Shown: positions 1-12,400, counted from the stretch's first letter. The stretch: DNA of 64,000 bases from Chimonanthus salicifolius (GCA_013350335.1 CM023534.1:8771542-8835541); one strand, 5' to 3'. The notes: a model not told the origin generated them from the letters alone. Made by a program: numbers and translations.

Positions 1-205
1 TTTCATTATGAGGAACTACACAGAAAATGTGTGGTATGAGAAAATCAAACCCTTCCGGTAATAAGAGAGAAGATGGAGATAAAAAAGAAAAAAGAAATCG
101 ACAGATGCCATATTTGTGAAAGAAAGAAACATGAAGAGGGATGATCGAAAAAGACTTGTATCTGCTCTGCCATAAGAGAGAAAGCGGCTGTCTCGTGAGA
201 GTTAC

Positions 206-287
206 CAATCTCAATAGCTGCTTCTCTTCCCTTTGAGACATATGGAGGATATCTGTTGTTTTCTTGTCAAGAAATTTCTCAAACTCC
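206..287 (-). CDS. Possible internal exon of an unidentified gene (edge fragment)
   Basis: On the minus strand an acceptor-like TCTGCAG (288-294) is followed by an open frame reading EFEKFLDKKTTDILHMSQRE and then EKQLLRL, which stops at a donor-like TTG|GTAACT (intron from 205 downward). The charged, low-complexity-free composition looks coding, whereas the frame beyond the donor turns into a pyrimidine-rich stretch typical of non-coding DNA, although it stays open to the window edge. I do not recognise the protein family. It would belong to a gene whose 3' part lies left of this window. It could still be a chance open frame. Confidence 0.3.
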
Positions 288-1019
288 CTGCAGAGGTAGG
301 CCAACGGTTAAAGAATAAAGAGACTTGGGTCTAAGCACATACACCAAAATTTTAAAAAATAACCAGCTTTCTTTACAACCATGATAAGGGTTCATTCTAC
401 CTCATTGCCTCATTCTTCTCACAAAATATAGTATAGTATTCATTCATGGGATTAATCTATTATGTACAGAGTCTGTGGGACTTTTTCATCCAGGAGATGA
501 CAAAAACACCCTTGCCTTCAATGTCAACAACCATCACAGTAAACTCATGACGCATGGATAACATATTGTGTTTGCAAGATTTTTTTTATTAGAATCTGAA
601 AAGAGAATGCATTACATGTGTTTAGAATACATTAATCTCACTAAATTATACAGTTGTATCTTTAGATCAACTAAGTACCATAAGTCAACTTATCTGACGG
701 TTTTAACTTTTAACAATTCAATTTAAGACTATAAAATGAATGGTTGTTGCAAAAGTCTTCCGTCATCCATTTTAAGGACTAAAATTGGAGAAGGAGAAGC
801 TTGATATGTATCGAAATTGGTCTTGGAAAATTTTTCATTCATTTAATAAGGTCAATGCGCCTCTAATGATATGATACATGTTTTTTTTTTTAGTGTTGCA
901 ACAAAGGCAGCTTTTATAAACACACAAAGTAATCTTTGTTTTGAAGGTTCTCTCACAAAATTTTCTAGCCATTGTTAACCCGATGACACATATGGCATAT
1001 TAAGCAAAAGTGTAATTCA

Positions 1020-1367
1020 TGTTGGTAGTCGAATGAGTCTCACATAGGATGTGTAGGGGGAATTTAGAAAATTATATAAGATTTGAGTCGCTTCACCTAA
1101 TAGGCTAGTCTTTTGGACTGGATATCCAGTTATAACAAGTAGTATCAAAGCTAGGTCTCTAAGCTGTCTCACGTGAACTCAGGGATCTCCTAGCTGGATG
1201 GAATGGCCGCCAATGTTCTATCTGCCAGAGAGCATTGTTAGGAGGGGGGGGGGGGGGGGGGGGGGGAATTGCTGGATAGTCGAATGAGGAAATCTAGGGA
1301 CTTATATAGGACTTACATCACTTCACCTATCGGACTAGTCTTTTGAACTAAATACCCAGTTCTAACA
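1020..1367 (+). mobile_element. TRIM (terminal-repeat retrotransposon in miniature), complete
   Basis: Two direct repeats starting TG and ending CA form the LTRs: 1020-1137 (TGTTGGTAGTCGAATGAG... to TATAACA) and 1270-1367 (TGCTGGATAGTCGAATGAG... to TCTAACA). Right after the first LTR is TAGTATCAAAGC (1140-1151), a close match to the initiator-methionine tRNA primer site TGGTATCAGAGC. A polypurine tract precedes the second LTR (1242-1268). The 5-bp target duplication ATTCA flanks the element at 1015-1019 and 1368-1372. No coding capacity; 348 bp is within TRIM size. Related copies lie at 5430-5728 and 38878-39590. Confidence 0.8.
1244..1266 (+). repeat. 23-nt guanine homopolymer in the TRIM polypurine tract
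   Basis: An unbroken run of G sits exactly where a polypurine tract is expected, a few bases before the 3' LTR of the TRIM. The length may be approximate because such runs are error-prone in sequencing. Confidence 0.85.
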
Positions 1368-1372
1368 ATTCA

Positions 1373-2937
1373 GTAGATGAAGGTTGGAGTTAAAATGTTG
1401 CATACAAAATCATCAATTGTGGTCGGATTGATTTTCAACTTTTCATGAGTTTTGATTTGGTATCAAGGTAATTTAAGCTGCAATGCAAAGGTCGTAATTG
1501 CGATTAACCAAGAGGTTGCAGATTTCACTCAGCTTACCTTGCAAGAAGGTGAGAAAGAGAATTATATTATGCCCATAAAATGATAAATAATATATTACAC
1601 ATACTCCATCTTTAGGGATTATCTACTGTAATCCTTTGTATTGAATTTCAATGTAAGTGATTACAAAAATAATTGGATATAAGGTGCCATTCCTTCCAAT
1701 TGTAACAAACACCACCCAAGAAAGATCAAATTGTTCTTTATGTTTGCCAACAATGAAATATAAATGTAACTTGATATGCTGGGATTATCCTTCAAAATAT
1801 AAAGTGTTTTTTTTTTAATGACTAAGGTGCCCAGGTCTTAAAGGTAATTCTATAAAGAGTGATTCTTTTGTGATGAAGTGGGAATCGAGTTCAAGACTCC
1901 CATTTCCTGAGTCAGATTTCCGACTAGCACTCCAACTTCTTTGGATTTAAACCGAGGTTTTTTGGTGCAATCTAGAAGAGAAAAACTGCTTCATTTTGGC
2001 ATGAGAGATTTATATGAAGAAATTGCATTCTCTTATATTTAATTTGGTTCTTTCTTAATTCTCTACATGTTGGCCACCTAATACTGCTTAGGATTATCCC
2101 ATCTATGAGTTATTGACAAATGGACCATCTAAGGAGGGACTCGACGTATCAACGGCTTGGACAACTTGATCACTTGCCTACTTATGTCTCTAATTTTCAA
2201 ATTTTGCATGGATAACGTATCTTACAAACTGGTGAAGGGCTTATTTGTACATTCCTCCAGTATTAATTTTGTGGCTTGCAACCAGCAATTTCCAGTCTCC
2301 ACGTGCAACAAGTAACTGTAAGTTAGGTCTGAAAGGCAAACAATAACAACAAAACCCTAGGCCATTTCTCTTATCAGTCTACCAGAAATATATTTTCTAG
2401 TATGATGATCCATCAACATAAACCAAATTTGGCTTTTTTCTAGCTTTGCTTTCGCTTCTATGGAAGAAATCAGCTTCCGGAAGCAATAACGAAATGGGCT
2501 TCATCTCAATAATTTAAACATTACACAACTTACATTTGCACTCCAATTAAAGAGAGGTTTTTCTTCTATACTCCGCTGGAGTATGGTCGACCATGGTCAC
2601 GATAAAATCTATCGACTTGCACTTTTCATGTATTTGCATTTATGGTGCTTTCTTTTATTAATATGATAACTATTTAAAAAAAATTGAAAAAACTTGCAAC
2701 GCTAATCTTATAAATTAAATGATGGATGGTCCGAATTCAATGATCGAAAATAGGTTGTTGGTATGTTTTGGTTCTTGTAAATTTTGGCATGAGCCATTGT
2801 AAAAACACATCACATAAAACAACAATCTATAAATATCATAACACAAGAGATTTATATGGAAAACTCAAAAAGGAAAAAAATCACAAAAAAGAAAAAAGAT
2901 TTTATTATCATGTTGTGTTACAAAATACACAAACAAT

Positions 2938-2938
<1 letters not shown>
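1373..2938. other. Gene-free spacer
   Basis: AT-rich spacer without a convincing reading frame. About 1806-1975 carries a weak tRNA-like B-box on the minus strand next to a T-run, suggesting an old SINE fragment, but no flanking duplication was found. Nothing else was recognised. Confidence 0.5.

Positions 2939-2939
<1 letters not shown>

Positions 2940-2981
<42 letters not shown>
2940..2981. repeat. (TA)n microsatellite
   Basis: About 21 uninterrupted TA units, some 650 bp upstream of the MYB start codon. The Tyr/Ile-run reading frame across it is an artefact of the repeat. Confidence 0.95.
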
Positions 2982-2983
<2 letters not shown>

Positions 2984-3586
2984 AAGAGTTCCAAATATGG
3001 AAGAAACTCTCTTTCCTCAATCAACAGTCATCCACGATGGAACCCATATATTGGATGGTCAAGATAATTGTGCTTGCATGCCATCACAATGGAGTGGAAG
3101 TGAGGTGATAAGTTCTTGCATACTCTCTTGGACTACTAAAGCATTTAATGAAAAAAAAAAAAAAAAAGAGAAAAAAGACGAAAGAAAGGTGAGAGGTGGG
3201 TTATAAGTAGATTTGTAGGTTGGAAACATGGAGACGTTGAAAGGAGAACGAAACTCACCCCACCAAGCAACCCATCTCAACATCTCTTCTTCTTCTCTTC
3301 CATTCCTACTCACCTCCTTTTTAAAGTATCCTTCGGTAGCCTAAACGTTGCATCAGTCGCCAGTGCAACTACACAAACAATCTCTAACGGAAAATACTGT
3401 CCTCCATAGATCATCTCCTCCCTCCAACATTTTTCTCCTTGCCTTCCTTACAATTCCTTCTCCCTGTAAACCTGCAGACCTCAATTCAAGGATAGCTTTG
3501 AACATTCACTACCATCCAATACTATTTGTAGTATAACTTCCAAGGGATTGCAAAGTAAAAGAAGAGAACCCATCATCAAACTAGCT

Positions 3587-3614
3587 TTCTTCTTCTTCTT
3601 CTTCTTCTTCTTCT
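3587..3614 (+). repeat. (TTC)n microsatellite in the MYB 5' leader
   Basis: Nine TTC units lie 13-40 bp before the MYB ATG. Pyrimidine-rich CTT tracts are common in plant 5' untranslated regions, so this is probably transcribed leader, although no transcript start can be read from the sequence. Confidence 0.8.
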
Positions 3615-3626
3615 GTTGAGTTCACT

Positions 3627-6014
3627 ATGTGCAGCAGAGGCCATTGGAGACCTGCAGAAGATGAAAAGCTGAAAGAGTTGGTAGAAAGATATGGCCCACA
3701 TAATTGGAATGCGATTGCCGAAAAGCTTCAAGGAAGATCAGGTGCAATAGGAATAAAAAAAAGTTGGCACTTCTTTTTCTATGCATTTCTTTTTCATATG
3801 TCTGAGAATATCTTCATTAATACCCAAACTGAGTTGAAATTTAATCAGGGAAGAGTTGTAGGTTGAGATGGTTCAATCAGTTGGATCCGAGAATCAATCG
3901 AAGCCCGTTCACGGATGAGGAAGAGGAGCGGCTTCTTGCATCTCATCGGATTCATGGAAACAGATGGGCTATTATTGCTCGACTCTTCCCTGGGAGGACC
4001 GATAATGCAGTGAAGAACCACTGGCATGTGATCATGGCAAGGAGGTATCGAGAGAGATCGAGATTTTTAGCTAAGAAAGCGGCACAAAGCTTGATTAGAG
4101 AAGGGAAGCTTGAACAAGACGCCCATCTCAACTCCGAATCGGGGAATCTCTCATCTTTGGTGGAAAAATATTATAGAAGAGTGGACAATCCATTCATGCA
4201 AAACCCTAATCAAAACCTCAGAGACTTCTATTCTGAGATAATTGACAGCTATTGTCCAAAGAAGCACAAGGGAAACGCAGATAATCACAGTAAGCAAGCT
4301 TAAACTAGATTTTCTTTGGTTTCAATTTTAATCGGTATCAACCCCTGCAAACCCTTCTATTGGTACACTTGAGTTATGGAGGATCCAACTTGTGAATTAC
4401 TCTTGGATGGAAGCCCATGTTTATACAATCTTATAATTTAGATCAGATGAAAGCCAATAGATCAAATGCTTAATCTCACTAGATCATGTTCAAAACCAAA
4501 CCTCTTTCTTTTACAAAATAATTCAAATTTCAAAAAAATAGAGAGGAGACCCTTGCTTGCGAGCATGTACGCAGAAGTAACAGTGAGATTCCCATTACAC
4601 TTGCTTATAACCCGTCGTCATCTTGAAATCTTTTGAGGTTCTTTACAATATTTTAAAAATAAAATTGTAATGCACGATTGCCATACATGTAATAACATGT
4701 GAAAAATTATTTCATTTTCATTTAATGTTTAGTGAAGATGAATATATAGTGCAATAACGTAAATGTATATCTATTGCATTGAAGATAAGATTTTAATGTT
4801 TCAGCTTCCAAAACTACTATGTTGTATACCCTAATCAATGTTCTAAAAGGCTAACAATATACTAAAAATCTAAAGAAAAAACCATAGGCCATGAGTTAAA
4901 AAAAATTAAAAGTTTCATACTTCAAATTCCAATGGGTTAAAAAATTGTCATCCAAGAGGATCGTAAGATTCCTATGTCAATATGAATTATTTCTACTAAA
5001 CAAAGAAAAAATTGCAATTTTCATTATAAAAGAGTATTTTTTATTAATTATTATAGTAAACAAAGTTCCACTGGTCTAATTTGAACTCTCCGATGCATCT
5101 TTACCCTATCTATTCACCTAGGAACATGCCGAGATAATAATGAAGTGGGGGGTCTCATGTGCAGTTCTGAAATAGTGATCTTATGGTACAATATGAATTT
5201 TAAGATAGATACTGCGGCAATTTCTTTTCTATAAATACGTATTGATTAACTTTTGAGGTAATAGGAATAATATTTCATAAATTCGATCCATCCCTTCTCT
5301 TCATCCACATCCCCTTCTCACAAACAGATATGCATTTACTACTTCAGTTCAGGAATGAGATGTACTGACAGATGATGATTGACACCTTGGTCGATATAGT
5401 TCGAAACCAGATAAGTTTTGGGTTAATCCTCGTTAGGATTTGGGTATTCCATGCAAAAGATTAGCTTGTTGGATGGAGTTACTCAAGTCCTTTTTAAATC
5501 TCTACGTCTCATTTTACACTTCCAATGTGGGACTCGAGCCATCTCGTATATCTAAGGAATATCCTGAGTCTACATGAGCTAGTATGAGACTTGACTTTAA
5601 TACGACTTGTTAAAATCTGGGTATCCAATCCAAAAGACCAACATGTTAAGTGGAGTGACACAAATCCTTCATAAATCCTTGGATCTCCCTTTATACTTCC
5701 TATGTGTAACTCGTTTGCAGTCCCAACACTCCTCTTACTGCATGGTATTGGGTGACACGAGGTCCAGCCTCGTCTGTTTTATTGTACTGCAGTGCTGTGA
5801 TTTCTTATACTTCCATGTTCTTCCTCAACTTGCTGCAGATGGAGATAATAAGATCGAGTTTTATGATTTTCTCCAAGTAAACACCGATTCTAACAACAGA
5901 GAACAAACGAGTCATGCGAAAAGAGAAGATGGGGAGAAGGAAGAAGATGAGAAGTATCAGAGCGAGGCAAGCATTCCATTCATAGATTTCTTCTCGATTG
6001 GAAATTCTACCTAA
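3627..6014 (+). CDS. R2R3-MYB transcription factor, subgroup 21-like (MYB52/54/105/117 type)
   Basis: Nuclear DNA-binding regulator. Exons: 3627-3741, 3849-4289, 5839-6014, joined by GT-AG introns of 107 and 1549 bp; 732 nt, 243 residues, no internal stop. Residues about 4-52 form R2 ([19 protein letters not shown], then [17 protein letters not shown] across the first junction). Residues about 55-105 form R3, with the usual plant Phe in place of the first Trp ([12 protein letters not shown]) and the signature [19 protein letters not shown]. This repeat pair matches the MYB52/54/56/105/117 group; related members act in cell-wall deposition and organ-boundary formation. Exon 3 is easy to miss but ends in [14 protein letters not shown], resembling the FIDFLGVG-type tail of that group, and its phase fits exon 2. 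The start is the first ATG after the CTT-rich leader. A TRIM lies in intron 2. Which paralogue it is cannot be decided here. Confidence 0.9.
5430..5728 (-). mobile_element. TRIM copy inside MYB intron 2
   Basis: Two direct repeats of about 115-120 bp: one from about 5430 (CGTTAGGATTTGGGTATTCC) to about 5545, and one at 5608-5728 (TGTTAAAATCTGGGTATCC to CCCAACA). They match the LTRs of the TRIM at 1020-1367 in reverse complement. The short internal part is decayed and the primer site is poorly preserved. It ends 110 bp before the exon 3 acceptor, so it probably enlarged the intron without touching the splice signals. Confidence 0.65.
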
Positions 6015-8785
6015 CAGTGGGTACTGCAGACAACAGTTTGACAAGCTTAGAACTAAAGTCTCATATACATTGCACATAAATTCTAACCTAAATTAGAACC
6101 CAATCTAGCTATAGTTTCTACAATGACAGTGAAATGTATTTATGTGAAATGATCGCTCACCACTGCATGTGGGAATATAGAGAGCAGTTGGAAACTTCTA
6201 TGTAAAATCACTTGACTACTGTAAAAATGTCAAGTACGTATCAAGAAGGTTCAAGTATCCTAGTGATGCACTGCTAAGCAGATGAAATGCCACCATTTTA
6301 TTTACAAATTTCTTAGTTGGTAAGTGGTCGTTATTGCTAGCATAAAGATTTTAAATTTGTGTTATATAATATGTAGATAATATAAATGGCTCTAACAATA
6401 CATAATTGTAACTTTTATTGTTTCAAAAATAATCTGGCTACTGTTGACTAGTGTAATGTGCTAAAACTAGCCATGGAAGAACAATCTTATTGGATGGACA
6501 ACATGTGATGCAGCCATGCCGACCTATATTATGATCAAAATTTGGGCCCATCTGATGGACAAGATTTAAAAATTAGAAGTTCAATGAATATTTCAACCGA
6601 TATTATAATTATTAGTAGATTTATTAGTTATTTTGTTTTTAATTTTATTTTACTTTGAGACTCACTGGCTATTTCATTTTCTGATTTTCATAAAAGCCAA
6701 AATTTGCAGGAAAAAAATCGAACTAGCACAATAAATTTTCATTCAATTTCCAGAGTCGACCACGTGAATCTTACATTTTATGATCAACCATGCATCCTTC
6801 TTGATTTAATTAAAATTTAACCTTTTGTAGATTTTTCCAATTTTCTTCAAACATTTGGCTACTTTCATCCTCTAGGGTTCTATATTAGAATTTTAATCTG
6901 TATATATGTGTTTTGGAAAATTACTTTTTGGCCCATTGAATATAGCTGAATTTTCATTAAATGATGGAGCCATTTAGAACTGTTGGATTAAGTTGGGTTC
7001 TAGCAAATTAGCAACTTTAATTAGAACTGTTGGACATAATAATTGTGCATGTTTTAAGTTAAACTACTTCTAATTTGGATATATCCCTAGTGTTGTCCAT
7101 GTATTCAGTTCTAAGTCTTGCCTCAAGGCCTTCTTGCCATGGAATAGATTTAGAAATAAAATACGTTAATAAATTAGAATGTGATTTTTTTAAGATTAAT
7201 TTCATTAAAGAACATAATTATCTTTACCATCATCAAGTACTAGCATCCCAGCTGTTTAGTGGTAGTTTTTCGAGTTCTACTTTGTTTATTTCACTATATT
7301 ATAAACCATAACGGTCATTGTTCCACAATCTATCATGTTTTTTAATTATCATTTTCCTTTGAGCATGTTTGTACGCAAATATTTTTTATAAAAAATGATT
7401 TAATGATTTCTAGTTCCAAATAAAATGAAATTCATAGATTTTATTTTCCACGGATATTCATTTCTTTAGTTTGGTGCGGTAAAAGATTTCCATAATAATT
7501 CAAAACTGATTTGGTTTTATTGTTAGATGGGAGAAATGTATGTTATAACTCAATTATAGCCAATTTCAAATGATGATGGTGATAATGATAATGGTCATAA
7601 TTATCATAATAATAAAATTCTAACAACAATAATAGTTATAAAGATTAAATAGTTGATTAACCTACATTATACTTAAAATGATAATATCATGTAACAAGAA
7701 ATACAATTTATTTAGATCTTTGTTTGACGTGCCTCAATCTAATATAGAAATCCATAAGCTAGGTAGGATTAGGTTGGTTCATTGAGTGACTAGTGGCTAA
7801 GCATGAGATATAGGTCATGAGTCGAGTAATAGATTATAGATACTATATTTGATTATGTTGGACCATCAACTGAGTTTAAAGCATTGAATTGATTTATAAG
7901 TTTGGTTAAATTGACCATATGATAAGGATTGGATTGGTTGGGTAATTGATCGAGTCAATTGGATCATGGAATGGGTCATGGATCAGGTCAAGGGTCGTAT
8001 TTGGATTGTATCGTAGGTCATGGATCAAATTTAGCCATGGTTAGTCCCTGGATTGGATCATATACATTAAAATCCACAAATCGTAGAAATTACTTTTTGA
8101 CTCTCCCATTATTCCCCTCGTGGAATCATCTTATTCATCTCTTGTAGAAAATAACCTAGCTGCAGAAATCATTTTCCATGGAAAAAGTTTGCAGAGAAAA
8201 GTCATTTTCAATTTTTAGGTAAAATGTTGTATAGAAACATGCGCTTCAAATTCTCTTCATTATACATTCAATTTGTAACATCTCAGCTCTAGACATTGAT
8301 GCCATTTTTTTTGTCTTTTTGGTCTTTTATTAACATGGTTGAACCACCTTAAAGGGTTCATCTCATTTTGAGATCTACTGGAGCCATTTTTAAAGCATGT
8401 CTAATGTGCTAATTTTTAATACTATTTATTAACGTTTTTCCACAGCTAACATAGGTTGTCCATCTTTGTTATCGTAACTTTATTTACTTGTCTTTTTTTA
8501 TTGTCTAATATTCTACTCCACAAAGCATTATAAATCTTAAAACTGTTTCACAAAATTTTCCTTTCAAAGGGTGAGAAATTTTATCATATGATATTCTACT
8601 AGTTTATTTATATTTTGTACACCCACTCCTATCTTATTTGTCATATAAATATATCATTCATTAGATTCTAACATAGAACACAAATACTTGAATTTATTGC
8701 AATACAAAACTAGGTCATTTCAATTTTAATAAAGTTATCTTTACTATTTTTTTAGTCCACTAAAAGTACAATTCATACATTTATC
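6015..8785. other. Gene-free AT-rich spacer
   Basis: Includes the MYB 3' region. No coding frame or RNA gene recognised. About 7730-8060 has many degenerate GGTCA/GGGTCATGG words, possibly a very old repeat, but no boundaries are visible. Confidence 0.5.
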
Positions 8786-8801
8786 TTTATTTTACCAACT
8801 T

Positions 8802-8940
8802 CTTTTTGAATTTACGTGTAGGAAACCGCGGGATATCCAACTTAAAACCCTCAAGGGTGAGCCCACTACCCATAAAGCACACCAAAGTAAAACCATAGGC
8901 CCTCGAACCCACAACCTCCCACTTTATAAAGGCCATGGGT
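8802..8940 (-). mobile_element. tRNA-derived SINE
   Basis: Read on the minus strand it has a polymerase III B-box-like GGGTTCGAGGGCC, then a body with TGTGCTTTATGGGTAGTGGG and a 3' end GGATATCCCGCGGTTTCC before a short A-rich tail. A 16-bp target duplication with one mismatch flanks it: 8786-8801 and 8941-8956 (TTTATTTTACYAACTT). Same family as 24322-24500, 35022-35169 and 35473-35631. Confidence 0.7.
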
Positions 8941-8956
8941 TTTATTTTACTAACTT

Positions 8957-10218
8957 AAAACCATTTATCTTAAAACTTTTCCTCCATACATCCAACTTAT
9001 TATTTAATTAATCTTTTGTTTCATTAATTATATGTTCACCCTCTCAAGGACCCAATATCTCTGATCTGACCCATTTAACATTGCCTTAACAAAGCAGAAT
9101 TTATGGGACCAATATCTGAACATGGTCTGATGGAGTTACAGCCTCAGCCCACTCAATGTTAGGTCGAGATTTCAAACATGTGTGCATTGGAACGATGTAA
9201 GTTCACTGCTTCCCCGTCATACACATAGCAATATGGCATTGTTATTGACTCTTCAAACTTGCCAAATTCGGAAAAAATTATAACAAAATATATAAACGAA
9301 GTATAAATATAAATTATGAATATTTGAAAGTTAAAAAAAATGTAGTTCACTTGGTGATTAAAATCTGTAGTTCAACATGTCAACGCCAGATTGGTGGATT
9401 TGGTTAGAAAATTGTAAAACCATAGAAGTTCAATAAAATGTAAAAAATTTGGATTTTCGTTTTCAAATTCAAAATATTAAAAATTCCGATCTGCCAGATT
9501 TGAACCAGCGATCAAGCAAGTCTGCCAATTTAAACCCACTACAGCCAAGCTAAGCAAGAAAATTCTGCTGGATGAAAAGTTCTGAGTTAAAATTTGTAGG
9601 GAAGCTTGATACAATCTTATTTGTATTTGACCAAAATGGATGGTGGCACCAACTTCAATTTCGTACCCAGTAAAGATCAACATCAAGCCAAGAAAATTAA
9701 AAAAAAAATAAAAAATCATTCTTAGCACATATTCGAGTTTGTGGGAATAAATTTATAATGATTACTGCTGTTTTTTAATTCTTTGTTTTATTTTACACTT
9801 CAAGAATTATATTGCATCACTCTGAAAATCAAATTTTCGGTGATCTAATGGGAATTTGATCCAAATGTCTCTCGCTCTGCAACAGTTTATATTGACATTA
9901 TTTTAAGATCGCCTCCTGCAATAGTTTGTCATTCGGAATTAGAATCAAATCAGGACTTATTCAATTATTTAATTAAGTTGATTAGGGGACTCAGTAAGAT
10001 GATTAATTTAATTTGATACTTATAAATATTTTAGAATTTAAAAATACTTTAGAAGGGTCGGTAAATCAATTAGATCAACAAAAGCGATAATAAAAAATAG
10101 TCGAAAGTATGCTCGACTTGACCCGATCACTCATGACTCAGTAAGTCGAGTCTCCCCGGGTCAGCACGTGATGAGTCGAGGCGCCTTATTGAATGCACGT
10201 CGAACCATTCAAGTTTAA
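8957..10218. other. Gene-free spacer
   Basis: AT-rich; the only open frames are short and unlike proteins. Nothing recognised. Confidence 0.5.
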
Positions 10219-10548
10219 GGCCGTATTCGATACTATTATTATTTTTAAATTTTTGTTTTGTAATTTAAAAATATAATTGTAGAGATTCAAAAATTACTTA
10301 AAGATTTATCACTATTAAAATTTCAGTCTAAAACTAAATTATAAATCACTCAATCTTAACTGTCAAAACCACCCACACTAAAAAAATTTAAAGATCTTTT
10401 GTCAAATTTAGCTATTAAAATTAAGTGATAGAAGTTGAATTTTAAACTTAAATTTTAAATGGTGATATTTCTTAAAATATGATTTCAATCTCTACAATTA
10501 CATTTTCAATTTATAAAATAATATAAATAATAAAAAAATTATAGGTGT
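10219..10548. mobile_element. Foldback (inverted-repeat) MITE-like element
   Basis: The left arm (about 10230-10335) and the right arm (about 10440-10545) are approximate reverse complements over about 100 bp, sharing blocks such as TAATTGTAGAGATT. Without coding capacity this is most likely a miniature inverted-repeat transposon. Exact ends and target duplication could not be fixed. Confidence 0.5.
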
Positions 10549-10936
10549 AAAATAAATGGACTTCTAATCGGCGGACTGGGTCTTTTTCGACCAAACCCGG
10601 CCCGTGAAAAGGCCAGACGGGCCTTATGGCTGAGCTGAATATCACTGCGCCAACTAAATGCCACGTCATTCCAAATGATTAGGTCATGAATGACGTGGGT
10701 TGACGCAAGGGGGTTGTAAAGAGGGAGCACGCCTTTCGTTGCTCTCGAAATGCGGGGTGCACCAAACGAACACGATCTTCGAGGAACCCAAGTAAGAGGA
10801 GAAAGGAGAACACTTTATTCTGCTTCGGAGAGAGATAAAAAAAGAATAGGAAGGAAATACAAATACTGAGGCAGTTAGAGAATAAAGTAGAGATTGAGTA
10901 TTCCCTTCTAAATTCTATTCTGTTGCAGAAAAAGAA
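10549..10936. other. GC-richer island in AT-rich spacer
   Basis: About 10555-10800 is clearly richer in G and C than its surroundings and contains TGACGTGG (ABRE/ACGT-core type) near 10693. It could be the promoter or 5' leader of a short or non-coding transcript, but no protein frame follows. Confidence 0.3.
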
Positions 10937-11181
10937 TAGAAAAGAAATTGAATGAGATTGACAGAGATTGGATGGCCCACCTTCACTTCTTAATCAGGTG
11001 GGGTCCACTCTATCTCTGCCACAATCATCTAAAATAATCTCAGAAGGATCGGTTCCTACTTAGAAAAGAAATTGAATGAGATTGACAGAGATTGGATGGC
11101 CCACCTTCACTTCTTAATCAGGTGGGGTCCACTCTATCTCTGCCACAATCATCTAAAATAATCTCAGAAGGATCGGTTCCT
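10937..11181. repeat. Tandem duplication, two units of about 124 bp
   Basis: Unit 1 (10937-11060) and unit 2 (11061-11181) are essentially identical, both running from TAGAAAAGAAATTGAATGAG to GGATCGGTTCCT. The near-identity implies a recent event or an assembly artefact. Confidence 0.9.
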
Positions 11182-11477
11182 TCCTTTACGCCCATCTTTT
11201 ATTAAATCTTACCAAAGGGCATCATCATTTTTTCACATGGTCTAAGGCAGAGATGAATTTGCTATTTTTTTGAAAAAATATTCCTTCATAGTAGCTTTAA
11301 ATTAGAATTTTAAATTCTATTTTTCCCTCCATTCAGAATAATTATTATTTACCTAAAGTGATTTTATGTCTTTAACGTATAGACAACATATATGAGTGGT
11401 TTGTTGGGAAAAAATAAGAAAATAAATAGATTTTTTAGTAAAATTAAATTGACTAAGGTTGAATTTGGATGAGAGAT

Positions 11478-11559
11478 AAATTTGAAGAGATTACTCTTGA
11501 CCAGAGGTTGTTCTTGACAAATTTGAAGAGATTACTCTTGACCAGAGGTTGTTCTTGAC
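11478..11559. repeat. Tandem duplication, two units of 41 bp
   Basis: 11478-11518 and 11519-11559 are identical copies, each containing GAAGAGATTACTCTTGACC. Confidence 0.9.
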
Positions 11560-12400
11560 CAATGGTTACCTTTATGACTATAGTTTGCTGCAAAATAATT
11601 TTCAGATGTGAAATTGAAGAATTAAAATCTAAACTTTTATTCTTACTCTTTGATTACCAAATGCCTCCATTACCCGTAAAAGAAAGACAGCCTAAATCAT
11701 TTCATGTATAAGGGAAACTCTTGACCATTAAATGATGGAAAACTAGTTGTCTTTGTGAAAAATTTAAACTATTATTTTCTCTTTTGAATTTATATGCATT
11801 TAATACATTTCCAATGTTGTACAAACTGTGATAAATAAGAACATTGAAAATGATTGTATGTTGTTGTTCTAATGATAAACATGACAATAAATTGTATCGT
11901 TTGAGACATGTAAAATTTATCTCTTAAAAATCTAAATTGTTCATTAATATTAAATATAATTATATATACATATATCTTTTTAAATTCTATCAAACTATTG
12001 AATATATCATTTGATAAATCAAATGAGAGAGGTGTGATAAATTTTACAAATGCTTTAACTAATAAGTACTTGTCATTCTATTTATCTAACTATGGGTCCA
12101 ATAATTTTATAAAATCAGAAAGATTTATCTATTTTTTTCCATACTAAAGCACGTCTTTATTTTTAATGAGCCCTAATTATACTTTTAAAAGAAAAATCTC
12201 TTAGTTGATGGTGGTAAGGGACTATTCTTTAAATATGTCCTAATATCTATATTAATGGTTGTGATGAAAACAGGCCAGGTGAATGGAGGGCTTATCAAGT
12301 TCCACCTTTATTTCATCCTCTTCAGTCATGACTCATGACATTAAACTCTAATGAATTAATTATTTATACTTGTCGAGACTTGAAAGGTTTGGACTCCAAG

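Noticed and set aside
2768..3067. 99-residue frame across the (TA)n repeat
   Set aside because: The TyrIle run is translation of a microsatellite; no start context or domain.
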